Shown here one piece after another: positions 8,636 through 16,932 of a DNA stretch of 64,000 nucleotides (position 1 is the stretch's first letter; each line of letters begins with the position of its first letter). The stretch comes from Vampirovibrio chlorellavorus (lineage in GTDB: Bacteria > Cyanobacteriota > Vampirovibrionia > Vampirovibrionales > Vampirovibrionaceae). The notes under the pieces are model-generated. The model saw only the letters and a program-made list of their open reading frames with translations. It was not told the origin of the DNA and did not search any database. The translations under genes and the position numbers were made by a program. The stretch covers positions 427,163 through 491,162 of the forward strand of contig CAIPMU010000011.1 in NCBI GenBank assembly GCA_903866275.1, given 5' to 3'.

Positions 8636-8697
8636 AGAGCCAGGGAGGGCGCAATGCCGACCTGGCTCCGGCTATCTCTTTCGGGATAGCGATCTGC
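8636..8697 (-). terminator. Two hairpins between hsdM and the NYN gene
   Basis: An 8-bp inverted repeat GAGCCAGG/CCTGGCTC spans about 8639-8669 with a 15-nt loop. On the minus strand it is followed by a T-rich tract (TTTACGTTT). Immediately upstream on that strand, GCTATC/GATAGC forms a second hairpin near 8672-8691. The pair could be a partial terminator or processing site that lowers expression of the NYN-GIY-hsdS genes relative to hsdR-hsdM. Confidence 0.4.
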
Positions 8698-8762
8698 AAT
8701 CAGATTAGTATACTTTCTGTTCATTCACAAGCCAGCCATTTGTTTACTACGGTTGCTGTTGT

Positions 8763-10265
8763 CTATACGCCTACTGTTTCTCTTTCATCCATAGTGGGAG
8801 AAACAAGCTCTTCAGTCAAAGCCTCAATCTCCTCTAAAGCATTGCGCAAATGCAGGGCAATGGCCGCAGCGATCTCTTCGGGCTCTCTTAGCTCATCTTC
8901 AGGGTCTTGGCTTTCATCCCGCAGCCAGGAAATATCCAAGTTATCATTGCGCTCGGCAATCGCTTCACGGCCATAGCAACGAAAACGGCCTTCTTCCCCT
9001 TGATCGACTCGGGGGGCTTGCCCATGCGGGTCATCCCCATAACAGCGTTCAAAGTCTTCAAAGTCTTCCAGCGTCAACGGGCGAGTCTTCCCATAGCTGG
9101 GGGCATTGGCCCGCATATCGTAAACCCAAACCGCCTGAGTGTTGGCTCGCTCGGCTTTACCCCGACTGAAGAACAACACATTGGTTTTGACCCCATTGGC
9201 GTAGAAAATCCCCGTGGGCAGGCGCAAAATGGTATGAATATTGCAACGCTCCATCCACTCCTGACGCAGTCGGCGACCGGTGTTATCCTCAAATAGCACG
9301 TTATCCGGCAACACCACGGCAGCACGTCCACCGGGCTTCAGCGCCCGATAGATATGCTCAACAAAGGCCAATTGCTTGTTACTGGTGCCAGCCGTTACCG
9401 AGAAATCATTTCGGGTTGGGCGACCACCGCCTTTTTTGGTTCCAAATGGCGGATTGGTAAGAATAACATCCGCCTTGGGCAGGCCCTGCCCATCCGGCGA
9501 CAGGGTATCGCCGCAAATCACGGTATTTTGAGGATCGCTTTCAATCCCGTGCAGCATCAGGTTCATCAGGCAAAGCCGATGGGTATCCGGCACCAGCTCC
9601 AGCCCGGTAAAAGCCTGAGTGCGCTGGAAGTGCTGCTGATCGGCTTTTAACTCATACAGATCATCAGTCTGATCCTTTATATAATGATCCGCCGCCACCA
9701 AAAAACCGCCAGTGCCAGCGGCAGGGTCCTGAATGACCTCACCCGGCTGCGGCTTAATGAGCCTGACAATGGCATCAATCAAAGGCCGAGGGGTAAAATA
9801 CTGCCCGGCCCCTGACTTTTTCTCTGCGGCGTTCTTTTCCAACAATCCTTCATATAAGTTGCCCAAGCCTTCTTCCCGCGCCGAAAACCAATCGAGTTGA
9901 TCAATGGCCTTGGTCAGGGATTTCAGGTTGGCTGGACGGCGCAAAAAGGTTTGAGCATCGGCAAAAATGGCCTTGGTCCGGGTATCACCCAATTTCATTT
10001 TATCGGCGGTCGTAGCTCCCAAATCCAACAAAAGCTGCTTGTAGTGTATTAACTGGGCCTCCCCTTCCAGCTGAGCCAAGGTGGTCCAGCGGTATTGCTC
10101 CGGTAAAATGCTTTCCTTGCCAGTCTCTTGCAGCATTTTCAGGAAAAGCAGATAGGTCAACTCAGTGACATACTGATGATAAGACACCCCATCATCCCGC
10201 AGGATGTTACACAGGTTCCAAAGCTTGGCGACAATATCATGTGTCACGGTGGTCAGTTGGCTCAT
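8763..10265 (-). CDS. hsdM: Type I restriction-modification methyltransferase HsdM
   Basis: 500 residues from ATG 10265. This start forms a 4-nt ATGA overlap with the hsdR stop and gives the usual HsdM beginning (MSQLTTVTHDIVAKLWNLC); an ATG at 10280 is in frame but less likely. The S-adenosylmethionine motif I is DPAAGTGGFLVAA and the catalytic N6-adenine motif IV is NPPF (ILTNPPFGTKKGGG). The N-terminal HsdM_N domain (LWNLCNILRDDG...YLLFLKML) is present. With HsdS it methylates adenines in both half-sites and protects the host. All key residues are intact. Confidence 0.95.
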   Translation of the reverse strand: MSQLTTVTHDIVAKLWNLCNILRDDGVSYHQYVTELTYLLFLKMLQETGKESILPEQYRWTTLAQLEGEAQLIHYKQLLLDLGATTADKMKLGDTRTKAIFADAQTFLRRPANLKSLTKAIDQLDWFSAREEGLGNLYEGLLEKNAAEKKSGAGQYFTPRPLIDAIVRLIKPQPGEVIQDPAAGTGGFLVAADHYIKDQTDDLYELKADQQHFQRTQAFTGLELVPDTHRLCLMNLMLHGIESDPQNTVICGDTLSPDGQGLPKADVILTNPPFGTKKGGGRPTRNDFSVTAGTSNKQLAFVEHIYRALKPGGRAAVVLPDNVLFEDNTGRRLRQEWMERCNIHTILRLPTGIFYANGVKTNVLFFSRGKAERANTQAVWVYDMRANAPSYGKTRPLTLEDFEDFERCYGDDPHGQAPRVDQGEEGRFRCYGREAIAERNDNLDISWLRDESQDPEDELREPEEIAAAIALHLRNALEEIEALTEELVSPTMDERETVGV

Positions 10266-13200
10266 AGCGCCGCACTCCAAATTTCTTCGTTAATATCTCC
10301 AAGGATGGCTTCCAGTTGGCCATCAAAGCGCTTGTTCAGGTTGGCAAACCCGCCGGTATCCGCTTTAAACTGATCTGAGTTCAAGGCGTCACGGTCCACC
10401 ACAATTTCCTTGATGAACTGCTCGCCAATGCGTTTCAGCCATTTCCGCTGAATCTCAGTCCAGGTTCGGCGCTGCAAAATCCGATCCATTGCCAGCTTTA
10501 CACGGTCCTCATAGGGAATCAACGGATCACCCAAGGCCGCTTGCCGCACAAAGCCAATAATGGAAGCCGCAATATCCTGATTTTTAGCATCCTGCCAAGC
10601 CTTGCGCAAGTTGGTTTCCGAAAAGCCCATGCGGTCCAGCTCCATCTTGAGCGATTTCAGCTCAGCCCGTGTCAGCTCTCGGGGGCGCTGCGTGACCACC
10701 TTTAAAGCGGCGATTTCGTTTGTATTATTGCGCACAAAGGAAGTAAAGGCATCCAAGAAGTCTTCCGGCTTCTGCCGTTCCTGCCCATCCTCTAAGCGGC
10801 CATACCCGCGCGTAATGGATACCACGCTATCGGCATGATTTGAAATTGCCAAAAACGAGCCATGGCCGGGCTCCGGGTTCCAATCAAGAATAGGGCCAAT
10901 CGAAGGCCTATCTTTGGCCCAGTCTTTCACCAGATGGGGGGAGTGATCGCATAACCGTTCAAGCGTCTGTGCAGGGGTCTCCCCAATCTCCGCTTCATAA
11001 GCTTCCAGCGCTTGATCACTTAATTTCTTCAATCGGCGGCGCAGTTTCACCACGATCTGATCAATGATCATCTGCCGATGCTCCGCAGCCGCTTCTTTTT
11101 GCAGATCCTCAAACAGTTCGGTCAGAGAAATCGTCGGATTGGTCACGACTGGCTTCATGGCCGTAACAGGCTCTAAAGTCCGGTAGAGATCGACCGCATC
11201 GAAGATTCGGAATGTCTCTTTATTGATTTCGTCGCACTTACGGGTAGCCCGGCCCAGCATTTGCTCATAGAGAATCCGGCTATTCACCCGGCGCACAAAC
11301 ACCAAATTGGTGATGCAAGGCACATCGATCCCGGTGGTTAGGAGGTCCACCGTTACCGCAATCTTAGGCATCGTATCATTGCGGAATTGAAGAATAACCT
11401 CCTGCACTCTATCCGTATCACCTGTAACTCTCTGAATGGCAGCGTCTTCAATTTCACCAAAGCGCTCTTTAAAAACCGCTTTAAGTTCCGTTACAACAAT
11501 ATCCGCATGCCCCCTGTTCACAGCAAAAATAAGAGTCTTCCCAGGGTCAGCCGGATCGATATAGTCAGCCAATGCTTCCGCAACAGCCCTGTTAAAGGGT
11601 GCTGTAATCACTTTACTATTGAACTCCTCAACATCAAAGTGAAGATCATCCGGTGCAGTGGCAATGTCCACTGTACCCGTTTTGGAATTAAACAATGGAA
11701 GTTCTTCGCCTTGCTGGAAGACAATTCCGGCCTGGGATAAGGCCGTTTCAATACGAATAGGAGGTTCATGGTCAATGAGATAACCATCAACAACTGCCTC
11801 ACGGTAAGAATAAGTGTAAATCGGCTGACCAAAGATTCCCAAAGTATGCGCCGCCGGTGTGGCTGTTAAACCAATTTTGACTGCATCAAAATGATCCAAT
11901 ACCCGACTATATTTGGAAATATAGTCAGCCTCCGACCGGAAATGCAGCTCAGCTTCTGAAAGCTCCCGATCCTCGGTATAGCCCCTATGGCACTCATCGA
12001 CTACAATCAAGTCGTACTGATCAATAGGAGGTACATTCTCCGGTTCGGTAGACCCAAGCACCCTTGCCACCAAACCTTGAATGGTACAAATATGGACTTT
12101 GGTTTCTGCATCAGGCACCACATCGCCCAATTCCTTAATGCCAAAAGTGTCAGCAAACGTTCGAACACTAACTACTTTAGTCGTTTTAAACTCACCTGCC
12201 GCCTGAATCCCAAGCGAACGACGATCCACCACAAAACAAACTCGTTTAAAGCGTTTGGCAGAGAGCAGACGGTATAGCATTGCAATGGCCAGCTTGGTTT
12301 TTCCAGTTCCTGTTGCCATAGCAACTAGCATGTTACGAGTCTGTGTTTGTAGTGCAGCCTCAACCGCCTCGATCGCCTTCTTTTGATAAGGTCGCAGGGT
12401 AAAACCAAAGTCAAATGGCTGCAGTTTCAAATCGTCTTGCGCCTTTTCCACATCCATTTCTAGAAGCTCAGAAAGTCCCTGAGGCGTATACCAGTCAATC
12501 AATGCTCTCCGGTGATTTGTCGGCTTACGAACGTCTCTAAACCAAATACCGCTCTCAATATCTAGCTGCTTTAGATAGGCTCGCCCATTTGAGGAAAATA
12601 CAAATGGCACTCTGAATGGGCCCTTTTTACAATCAGTACTCAACGTTGCAGAGAGACCATCAGGCCAAAGCCCACCAAAAGCTTCTGGATCATAGCGCAA
12701 GATGCCCCTTGAATATCGCTCAGCCTGCCCTATCACCGAGGAAACGTTCTTATTCTCCTTTTTAGCCTCCACCATGGCAATGCATTGCATACCAATAAAC
12801 AAAGCATAATCCGCTGGACCACTTACGGTGGGCCATTCTGCAATCGCAATATTCTTTCCCTTACTGGGGCGCGTCCCATGGCTATATCTCAGAGATTGAG
12901 TATCAACTTCCCATCCACGGTCCCGTAGTTGTTGATCTATCAAAGCCCGAGTTGCTGCTTCATCCAGAGTCAACAGAGAGCCGGTATTATAAGCCAACTC
13001 AATCGCTGCTGATTTCTGTGAAGTTGCCTCAGCTTCACTGTGAGCTTGAATCGACTTCAGCTCAGCAAAAACGGCTTGTTTGGCTTGCTCTGCTTCCTGA
13101 GCCAGTTGTTCTAACTGAGCCTTTTCTTCAGCCCACTGATTCGCCTTTTCCTCTGCCAATCGCAAAGCATTCTGGTGGGCATCCACCTCTGCTTTGGTTT

Positions 13201-13705
13201 GCTGAACCTGCATTTGATTCAGAGTATTCGCTTGCCGCAACTCTTCCAACTGCTGACGAAGCATATTAGCTTCGTCTAAATGCAGCTCAGGAGACACAAA
13301 TTCACTTGGCACAAAGCCAGAGCCAGGCAGAAAGGTCTTATGAAACCAAATTCCTAATTGGTGAGAAACTTTCAGGGCTGTCAAAGCCTCTTGAGCACTT
13401 CCTCGATTGGCATGCGAAGCGTCATTACCTCGCATCCTCAAGTAGTGAAAGAAATCACTGACTTGCTTGTTAAGGGCACCCTCTTGCTGCAAGCGTTTTA
13501 AAAGAGCCACCTGAGTATTATCAGGGGAGTAGATACCTAACTTCGCGGCGGTCAGTTGAGCCAGGAACTCCCCAAATTGCCTGAGCTTCATTATAGAGGT
13601 AGCAGCATCCTCAGCAAAATACCGCTCAGCGAGAGAGCCAAGGCGCACTAACTGCGGATCAAAGACCTCAAGATGCCCAAAATTTTTGGAAGACCCTATA
13701 TACAT
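10262..13705 (-). CDS. hsdR: Type I restriction endonuclease motor subunit HsdR
   Basis: 1147 residues. The N-terminal 120 residues resemble DUF4145 (RMRGNDASHANRG), followed by a coiled-coil stretch rich in Ala, Glu and Gln (about 150-230). The PD-(D/E)xK nuclease domain has AEWPTVSGPADYALF and MVEAKKENK. The SF2 motor follows with Walker A TGTGKT near 465, DECHRGY near 570 and a helicase C-terminal motif (YEQMLGRATRK). A C-terminal EcoEI-type domain ends the protein. HsdR translocates and cleaves unmethylated DNA. It is the first gene of the R-M operon and closest to attR. No truncation is seen. Confidence 0.95.
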   Translation of the reverse strand: MYIGSSKNFGHLEVFDPQLVRLGSLAERYFAEDAATSIMKLRQFGEFLAQLTAAKLGIYSPDNTQVALLKRLQQEGALNKQVSDFFHYLRMRGNDASHANRGSAQEALTALKVSHQLGIWFHKTFLPGSGFVPSEFVSPELHLDEANMLRQQLEELRQANTLNQMQVQQTKAEVDAHQNALRLAEEKANQWAEEKAQLEQLAQEAEQAKQAVFAELKSIQAHSEAEATSQKSAAIELAYNTGSLLTLDEAATRALIDQQLRDRGWEVDTQSLRYSHGTRPSKGKNIAIAEWPTVSGPADYALFIGMQCIAMVEAKKENKNVSSVIGQAERYSRGILRYDPEAFGGLWPDGLSATLSTDCKKGPFRVPFVFSSNGRAYLKQLDIESGIWFRDVRKPTNHRRALIDWYTPQGLSELLEMDVEKAQDDLKLQPFDFGFTLRPYQKKAIEAVEAALQTQTRNMLVAMATGTGKTKLAIAMLYRLLSAKRFKRVCFVVDRRSLGIQAAGEFKTTKVVSVRTFADTFGIKELGDVVPDAETKVHICTIQGLVARVLGSTEPENVPPIDQYDLIVVDECHRGYTEDRELSEAELHFRSEADYISKYSRVLDHFDAVKIGLTATPAAHTLGIFGQPIYTYSYREAVVDGYLIDHEPPIRIETALSQAGIVFQQGEELPLFNSKTGTVDIATAPDDLHFDVEEFNSKVITAPFNRAVAEALADYIDPADPGKTLIFAVNRGHADIVVTELKAVFKERFGEIEDAAIQRVTGDTDRVQEVILQFRNDTMPKIAVTVDLLTTGIDVPCITNLVFVRRVNSRILYEQMLGRATRKCDEINKETFRIFDAVDLYRTLEPVTAMKPVVTNPTISLTELFEDLQKEAAAEHRQMIIDQIVVKLRRRLKKLSDQALEAYEAEIGETPAQTLERLCDHSPHLVKDWAKDRPSIGPILDWNPEPGHGSFLAISNHADSVVSITRGYGRLEDGQERQKPEDFLDAFTSFVRNNTNEIAALKVVTQRPRELTRAELKSLKMELDRMGFSETNLRKAWQDAKNQDIAASIIGFVRQAALGDPLIPYEDRVKLAMDRILQRRTWTEIQRKWLKRIGEQFIKEIVVDRDALNSDQFKADTGGFANLNKRFDGQLEAILGDINEEIWSAAL

Positions 13706-13768
13706 ACTGAGCCACTAACGATTGGGTTTAGTGAACTGGGAGAGCTACTAGCTCAATAATCCTGTCTC

Positions 13769-13790
13769 AATTACACAGGAATTACACAGA
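13769..13790. repeat. Right-end copy of the tandem ATTACACAGA decamers
   Basis: Two tandem ATTACACAG(A/G) units, same orientation as the pair at 489-510 with one mismatch over 22 bp. It lies 46 bp inside attR. The occurrence of the same tandem pair near both ends of the island and nowhere else I noticed makes an arm-type binding site the best explanation. Confidence 0.55.
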
Positions 13791-13836
13791 GCGCCAGACT
13801 TGAAGAAACTGAAAACCTGAAAATCCTTGGGGGAAG

Positions 13837-13880
13837 CATACCCCAGACAGGATTCGAACCTGTGACCTACCGCTTAGAAG
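13837..13880 (-). repeat. attR: 44-bp direct repeat within tRNA-Arg
   Basis: Identical over 44 bp to 316-359. It forms the 3' part of the intact tRNA-Arg gene, so insertion reconstituted the tRNA with the island-borne copy and pushed the original end out to 316-359. Together they bound an island of about 13.5 kb. Confidence 0.93.
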
Positions 13881-13912
13881 GCGGTTGCTCTATCCGACTG
13901 AGCTACTGAGGC
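13839..13912 (-). tRNA. tRNA-Arg (TCT anticodon)
   Basis: The minus strand reads GCCTCAG at the 5' acceptor strand, a GGATAGAGC D-arm, the anticodon stem ACCGC/GCGGT around the loop CTTCTAA (anticodon TCT), an ACAGG/CCTGT T-stem with the TTCGAAT loop, and CTGGGGT at the 3' acceptor strand. G1 pairs with T72 as a wobble and the discriminator is A. CCA is not encoded. It decodes AGA. The 3' 42 bases lie within the island attR. Confidence 0.95.
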
Positions 13913-14109
13913 ATGACTTTGCCACCATCCTAGCAAAAAGACTCGGCGGTGATAAGTTATTTTGCACCCAAAATGCTCAACTTCCCCACAAACGTCATTT
14001 GCCACGCAGTACATACCGGCGGCAAACGACACATGGTTCAACTTTGTTCAACTTTCCGCCCTACCAAAATCATCGAGTGGCAATACAGTGCTAAACTGGA
14101 ATATCCTAA

Positions 14110-14307
14110 CTATTTAGGCACTTGCCCGGTAATAAACGTAGTCATAGACTCGTACACGCTGTTGATAAAGCCTGCAAAGCTGGGCGGGACAATAAAGATA
14201 CTGGCAGCCACAATCACAGCGGCTATCGCCAAAGCCCCTGCATACTCCACCATGCCTTGCCCCAACTGATACTGGAGCATTTTACCCGGTTGTAGCGGCT
14301 TTCCCAT
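14110..14307 (-). CDS. Flp/Tad-type pilin-like protein
   Basis: 65 residues with a class-III prepilin layout: a short leader (MGKPLQPGKMLQYQLGQG), then MVEYAGALAIAAVIVAASIFIV, which has the glycine before the processing site, the Glu at +3 and the Tyr at +4 typical of Flp pilins, within a hydrophobic helix. The rest is a short polar tail. The start at 14307 has GAGGA upstream at 6 nt. No tad or cpa assembly genes are in the window, so it may be served by a cluster elsewhere. An alternative is a TadE-like minor pseudopilin. Confidence 0.75.
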   Translation of the reverse strand: MGKPLQPGKMLQYQLGQGMVEYAGALAIAAVIVAASIFIVPPSFAGFINSVYESMTTFITGQVPK

Positions 14308-14451
14308 ACCAAATCCTCACGCCTCACTACGCAAAACCCCTGACAGCAACAGGAATCCTCACACCAACTCACGGCAAAAATCCATGCAAACGTGGGTGCC
14401 CATACTGTCTGTAGGCATAATGCCTCTGGTAAGGCGATTCAAAACGTTTCT

Positions 14452-14805
14452 TTAAGAACCATAAAGCAAGTTCTTGAGTTTCCGGTAGAAATTCTCGTGC
14501 GGGCCAATCAACAGAACCACCACGCTCTCGGTTTCGGGGGAAAGCTGGTAGGCAATGCGAAACTCCTTGCCCTTATAGGTCAAATGATGAGAAAACACGC
14601 TGGTCAACGGCTGAGACAAGCGTTCCCCCAGATTTTCCGGATCGGTACATAGGCGCACTAGAGCATCCCGTATGGCGATCCGCAGGGGTTTATCCAGTTT
14701 GCGTTGACCCTTATCGGCGGTGCGGGTTAAAAACAGCGTCCATTCCCGAATGCCGGTTAATCCGCCATTCGCTGAAGCCAATCCATTGCTGAGTACTGCA
14801 CTCAC
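14452..14805 (-). CDS. RelE/HigB-family toxin (Gp49-like)
   Basis: 117 residues. The middle and C-terminal parts have the RelE/ParE-superfamily sequence style: LDKPLRIAIRDALVRLCTDPENLGERLSQPLT, then the strands HHLTYKGKEFRIAYQLSPETESVVVLLIGPHENFYRKL. The final 'GPHENFYRKLKNLL' is typical of HigB/Gp49-like mRNA interferases. Translation probably starts at GTG 14805, 2 nt after the antitoxin stop. The antitoxin gene precedes it. It lies in core chromosome about 600 nt from the island boundary. Activity is inferred. Confidence 0.8.
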   Translation of the reverse strand: MSAVLSNGLASANGGLTGIREWTLFLTRTADKGQRKLDKPLRIAIRDALVRLCTDPENLGERLSQPLTSVFSHHLTYKGKEFRIAYQLSPETESVVVLLIGPHENFYRKLKNLLYGS

Positions 14806-14807
14806 AA

Positions 14808-15026
14808 CTACAAATCTCCAAACGCATCGCTCATATTCACGATATGACCGAGACGAACATCCTCAAAGCTGGCAAACATGTCACTCAACTGTTCCATGTC
14901 CGTCAAAATCTCTAACGTCTCTAGCTGTTTTGCCCCAACCAGGCTCGCAGCCGCATCGGCCACCGTCGGGAACCAACGTCCTAAACCACGCCGTTTGGAT
15001 TCAGATAAGCCTCTTGACTCTGCCAT
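14808..15026 (-). CDS. Antitoxin partner of the RelE-family toxin
   Basis: 72 residues from ATG 15026 (an upstream in-frame extension to 15068 is unlikely). The N-terminus is basic (SRGLSESKRRGLGRWFP) and the C-terminal half is acidic and hydrophobic (LEILTDMEQLSDMFASFEDVRLG), as expected for an antitoxin whose tail wraps the toxin. It ends 2 nt before the toxin start, so the two form one operon. No standard antitoxin DNA-binding domain name can be assigned. The call rests mainly on context. Confidence 0.65.
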   Translation of the reverse strand: MAESRGLSESKRRGLGRWFPTVADAAASLVGAKQLETLEILTDMEQLSDMFASFEDVRLGHIVNMSDAFGDL

Positions 15027-15328
15027 GCAAAATACGTCCCGTAGCTCACTACACATATATAAAAACAAGTTCGACTGATTTTGTGCGTGTCAATTTGCAG
15101 CATGCTCCGGCGGGCATTTTCAGGATAACACTCTCAAAAAACCGAGCTGAACTTGCTTAAGCGACAACAACACCCCACAATACACCACCTTCATTGACGT
15201 TCCAGAAAACACATCTCCTCCAGCACTCCACCATTTGGAGGAAAAACCAATGGCTGACCCTTCAGTTTTTCCCCCTGTCAGCCGATACCGTTCTTAACCC
15301 AAGAACGTACAGGAGTCTAGCCAGACTG
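15027..15328. other. Intergenic region between the toxin-antitoxin pair and fliS
   Basis: About 300 bp between divergent transcription units, so it should hold both promoters. I see no RNA gene, long repeat or attachment site. An upstream in-frame extension of fliS (from 15194) lacks family-like sequence and is not accepted. Confidence 0.4.
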
Positions 15329-15766
15329 ATGAACGCTCATAACGCCTACGCCAAACAAGCCGAACAGTATAAAAAGAATCAGATTGAGACCGCCCGCCCG
15401 GAGGAAATCCTGATTATGCTATACGAAGGCGCCATCCGCTTCTTGCTGGTGGCCAAAAAGGGCATCAGTGAAAACGATCTGGCCAAGGCCAATACCAACT
15501 TGATCAAAGCCCAGCATATTATCCGGGAATTCATGGATAGCCTGGATATGGAAATCGGGGGCGAAATGGCCATGAACCTGTATAATCTGTATGAATACCT
15601 TCATCATCGGCTGGTGCAAGCCAACATTAAAAAAGATGTCAGCATGGTGGATGAAGTGCTGGATCATCTCAGAAGCCTCAAAGGCACCTGGGAAGAGGCC
15701 ATTCGGATTGCACAGAAGGAAAGGGCCGAAACCATCCATGACAGCGACTCCCCATTACGAGCCTGA
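15329..15766 (+). CDS. fliS: Flagellar export chaperone FliS
   Basis: 145 residues from ATG 15329. The family start is MNAHNAYAKQAEQYKKNQIETARPEEIL, with the typical hydrophobic LIMLYEGAIRFL helix and a second conserved block LYEYLHHRLVQANIKKD. FliS binds the C-terminus of flagellin in the cytoplasm and stops premature polymerisation before export. The gene overlaps a FliT-like reading frame by 29 nt, the classic fliS-fliT arrangement. Its presence implies a motile, flagellated cell, although no flagellin or fliD is in the window. The ribosome site AGGAG lies 14 nt upstream, slightly far. Confidence 0.93.
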   Translation: MNAHNAYAKQAEQYKKNQIETARPEEILIMLYEGAIRFLLVAKKGISENDLAKANTNLIKAQHIIREFMDSLDMEIGGEMAMNLYNLYEYLHHRLVQANIKKDVSMVDEVLDHLRSLKGTWEEAIRIAQKERAETIHDSDSPLRA

Positions 15767-16127
15767 CCAACTCTTTCAACTGGCTCAACAAAAAGTCCAA
15801 CAGCTTAAGGAACTCACCTCAGAAATTCAAACCCAGGTTCAAAACCCATCCCTTCCGATACTCTCTCAACTCATGTTTCAGCGTGAAACACTCCTGAGCG
15901 AACTGATCGGCATGGGGCTTCACAGCCTCCCCTCAGAAAGGTTAAGCGGCCTCATCTTTCAACTGGAAGCCTGCCAGACCGTAGATCCCCAGATTGAGTC
16001 CCAACTCCGCCAGATTCATCAAAAGCTGGATGATACCATTCGCCAACTCAAAAACAGCCAAAATATGATTAACCGATATAAGATCAGCTCCCCCACGGAA
16101 AGCAGCAGCCAATCCCAAAATGCCTGA
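15738..16127 (+). CDS. FliT-like flagellar protein
   Basis: 129 residues starting at ATG 15738 inside the end of fliS. It is almost entirely helical and Gln/Leu-rich (FQLAQQKVQQLKELTSEIQTQ, FQLEACQTVDPQIES, QKLDDTIRQLKNSQ), matching the small coiled-coil chaperones encoded after fliS. FliT-type proteins bind FliD and sometimes FlhDC or export ATPase components. There is no strongly conserved motif, so the call depends on position and composition. The last 20 residues are Ser/Gln-rich and probably disordered. Confidence 0.6.
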   Translation: MTATPHYEPDQLFQLAQQKVQQLKELTSEIQTQVQNPSLPILSQLMFQRETLLSELIGMGLHSLPSERLSGLIFQLEACQTVDPQIESQLRQIHQKLDDTIRQLKNSQNMINRYKISSPTESSSQSQNA

Positions 16128-16212
16128 CCCGAAACCTGCAAGATTGATCAGCAGGCATTAACCCTGCAACTCAAACTTAAACTGTCTGAACAGGACCCTT
16201 TACGCTAATCTA

Positions 16213-16599
16213 ATGGTCATGCATCAGCAATCACCCATCCAACCCATCCGAATTTTACTGGTAGAGGATGAACCCCTCTGGCAAGCGGCCATCCGCGACC
16301 TCTTTCAAACCAGTCCCCGGTTTGAACTGACAGCTCTTGCAGAAGATTTTGACAGTGCACTCCAGGCTTTCCAGCAAACAGCCCCGCAAATAGTTCTGCT
16401 GGACTGGAAAATACGAGGCCCAAAAGATGGCATCGAGGTCGGGCAAGCACTCATCGAGGAAGGACTGCCAGCGGAACGTATCATCCTGATTAGCAGTAGC
16501 AACAATTCGGCCATTCCCCCACATCCCTTCCTTCGCGTGCCCAAAAACCGCATCCACGACGATCTGCTCCCGCTGATGATCAATGTAACAAGCGATTGA
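16213..16599 (+). CDS. Single-domain response regulator (CheY-like)
   Basis: 128 residues made of one receiver domain. Acidic residues for Mg binding are in LLVEDEPLW (about 15-17), the phosphoacceptor Asp is in VLLDWKIRG (about 60), the Ser of ILISSSNNS occupies the Thr/Ser switch position and Lys is in LRVPKNR. No output domain follows. It lies 86 nt after the FliT-like gene on the same strand, so a role in flagellar or motility signalling is possible. The cognate kinase is not evident. ATGs at 16213 and 16219 are both possible starts. Confidence 0.85.
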   Translation: MVMHQQSPIQPIRILLVEDEPLWQAAIRDLFQTSPRFELTALAEDFDSALQAFQQTAPQIVLLDWKIRGPKDGIEVGQALIEEGLPAERIILISSSNNSAIPPHPFLRVPKNRIHDDLLPLMINVTSD

Positions 16600-16932
16600 T
16601 CTCTCTACTTGCGTCGGCCTATTGTCTTTGCTATATATGTTGCTCCTAGCATTTGGTTTTGTCCATTGGCACTCGTCAAATAATTGCATCGCAAGCCTTG
16701 ACGCAAGGTCTTAAAAGCCGCTTCACAGTCGCTAAAACCAGTTAATGTGCAAGCCAAATCGCCAGTTTTTTATGCCCATCTCAAAAGGTTAGTGCTTCTC
16801 ATTCCTTTCAAAATCGGCGTAAAAAGTAAGCACCTCCCCCAAATTTTGCGTTTACAACCTCAACGTTGTAAGTAGTCAATTTTAAAGCCCAATATAAAAG
16901 TAAGCTATTCATAAAAATGTAAGAAAGGATCA
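16600..16932 (+). promoter_or_regulatory. Leader region of the rplJ operon
   Basis: 333 bp without a gene upstream of rplJ. An inverted repeat TTACAAC/GTTGTAA with a 6-nt loop lies at 16852-16871, and the last 80 bp are A/T-rich. In many bacteria the L10(L7/L12)4 complex binds the rplJ leader and represses translation, so this hairpin is a candidate regulatory structure. No -35/-10 pair is clear enough to place. Confidence 0.4.
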
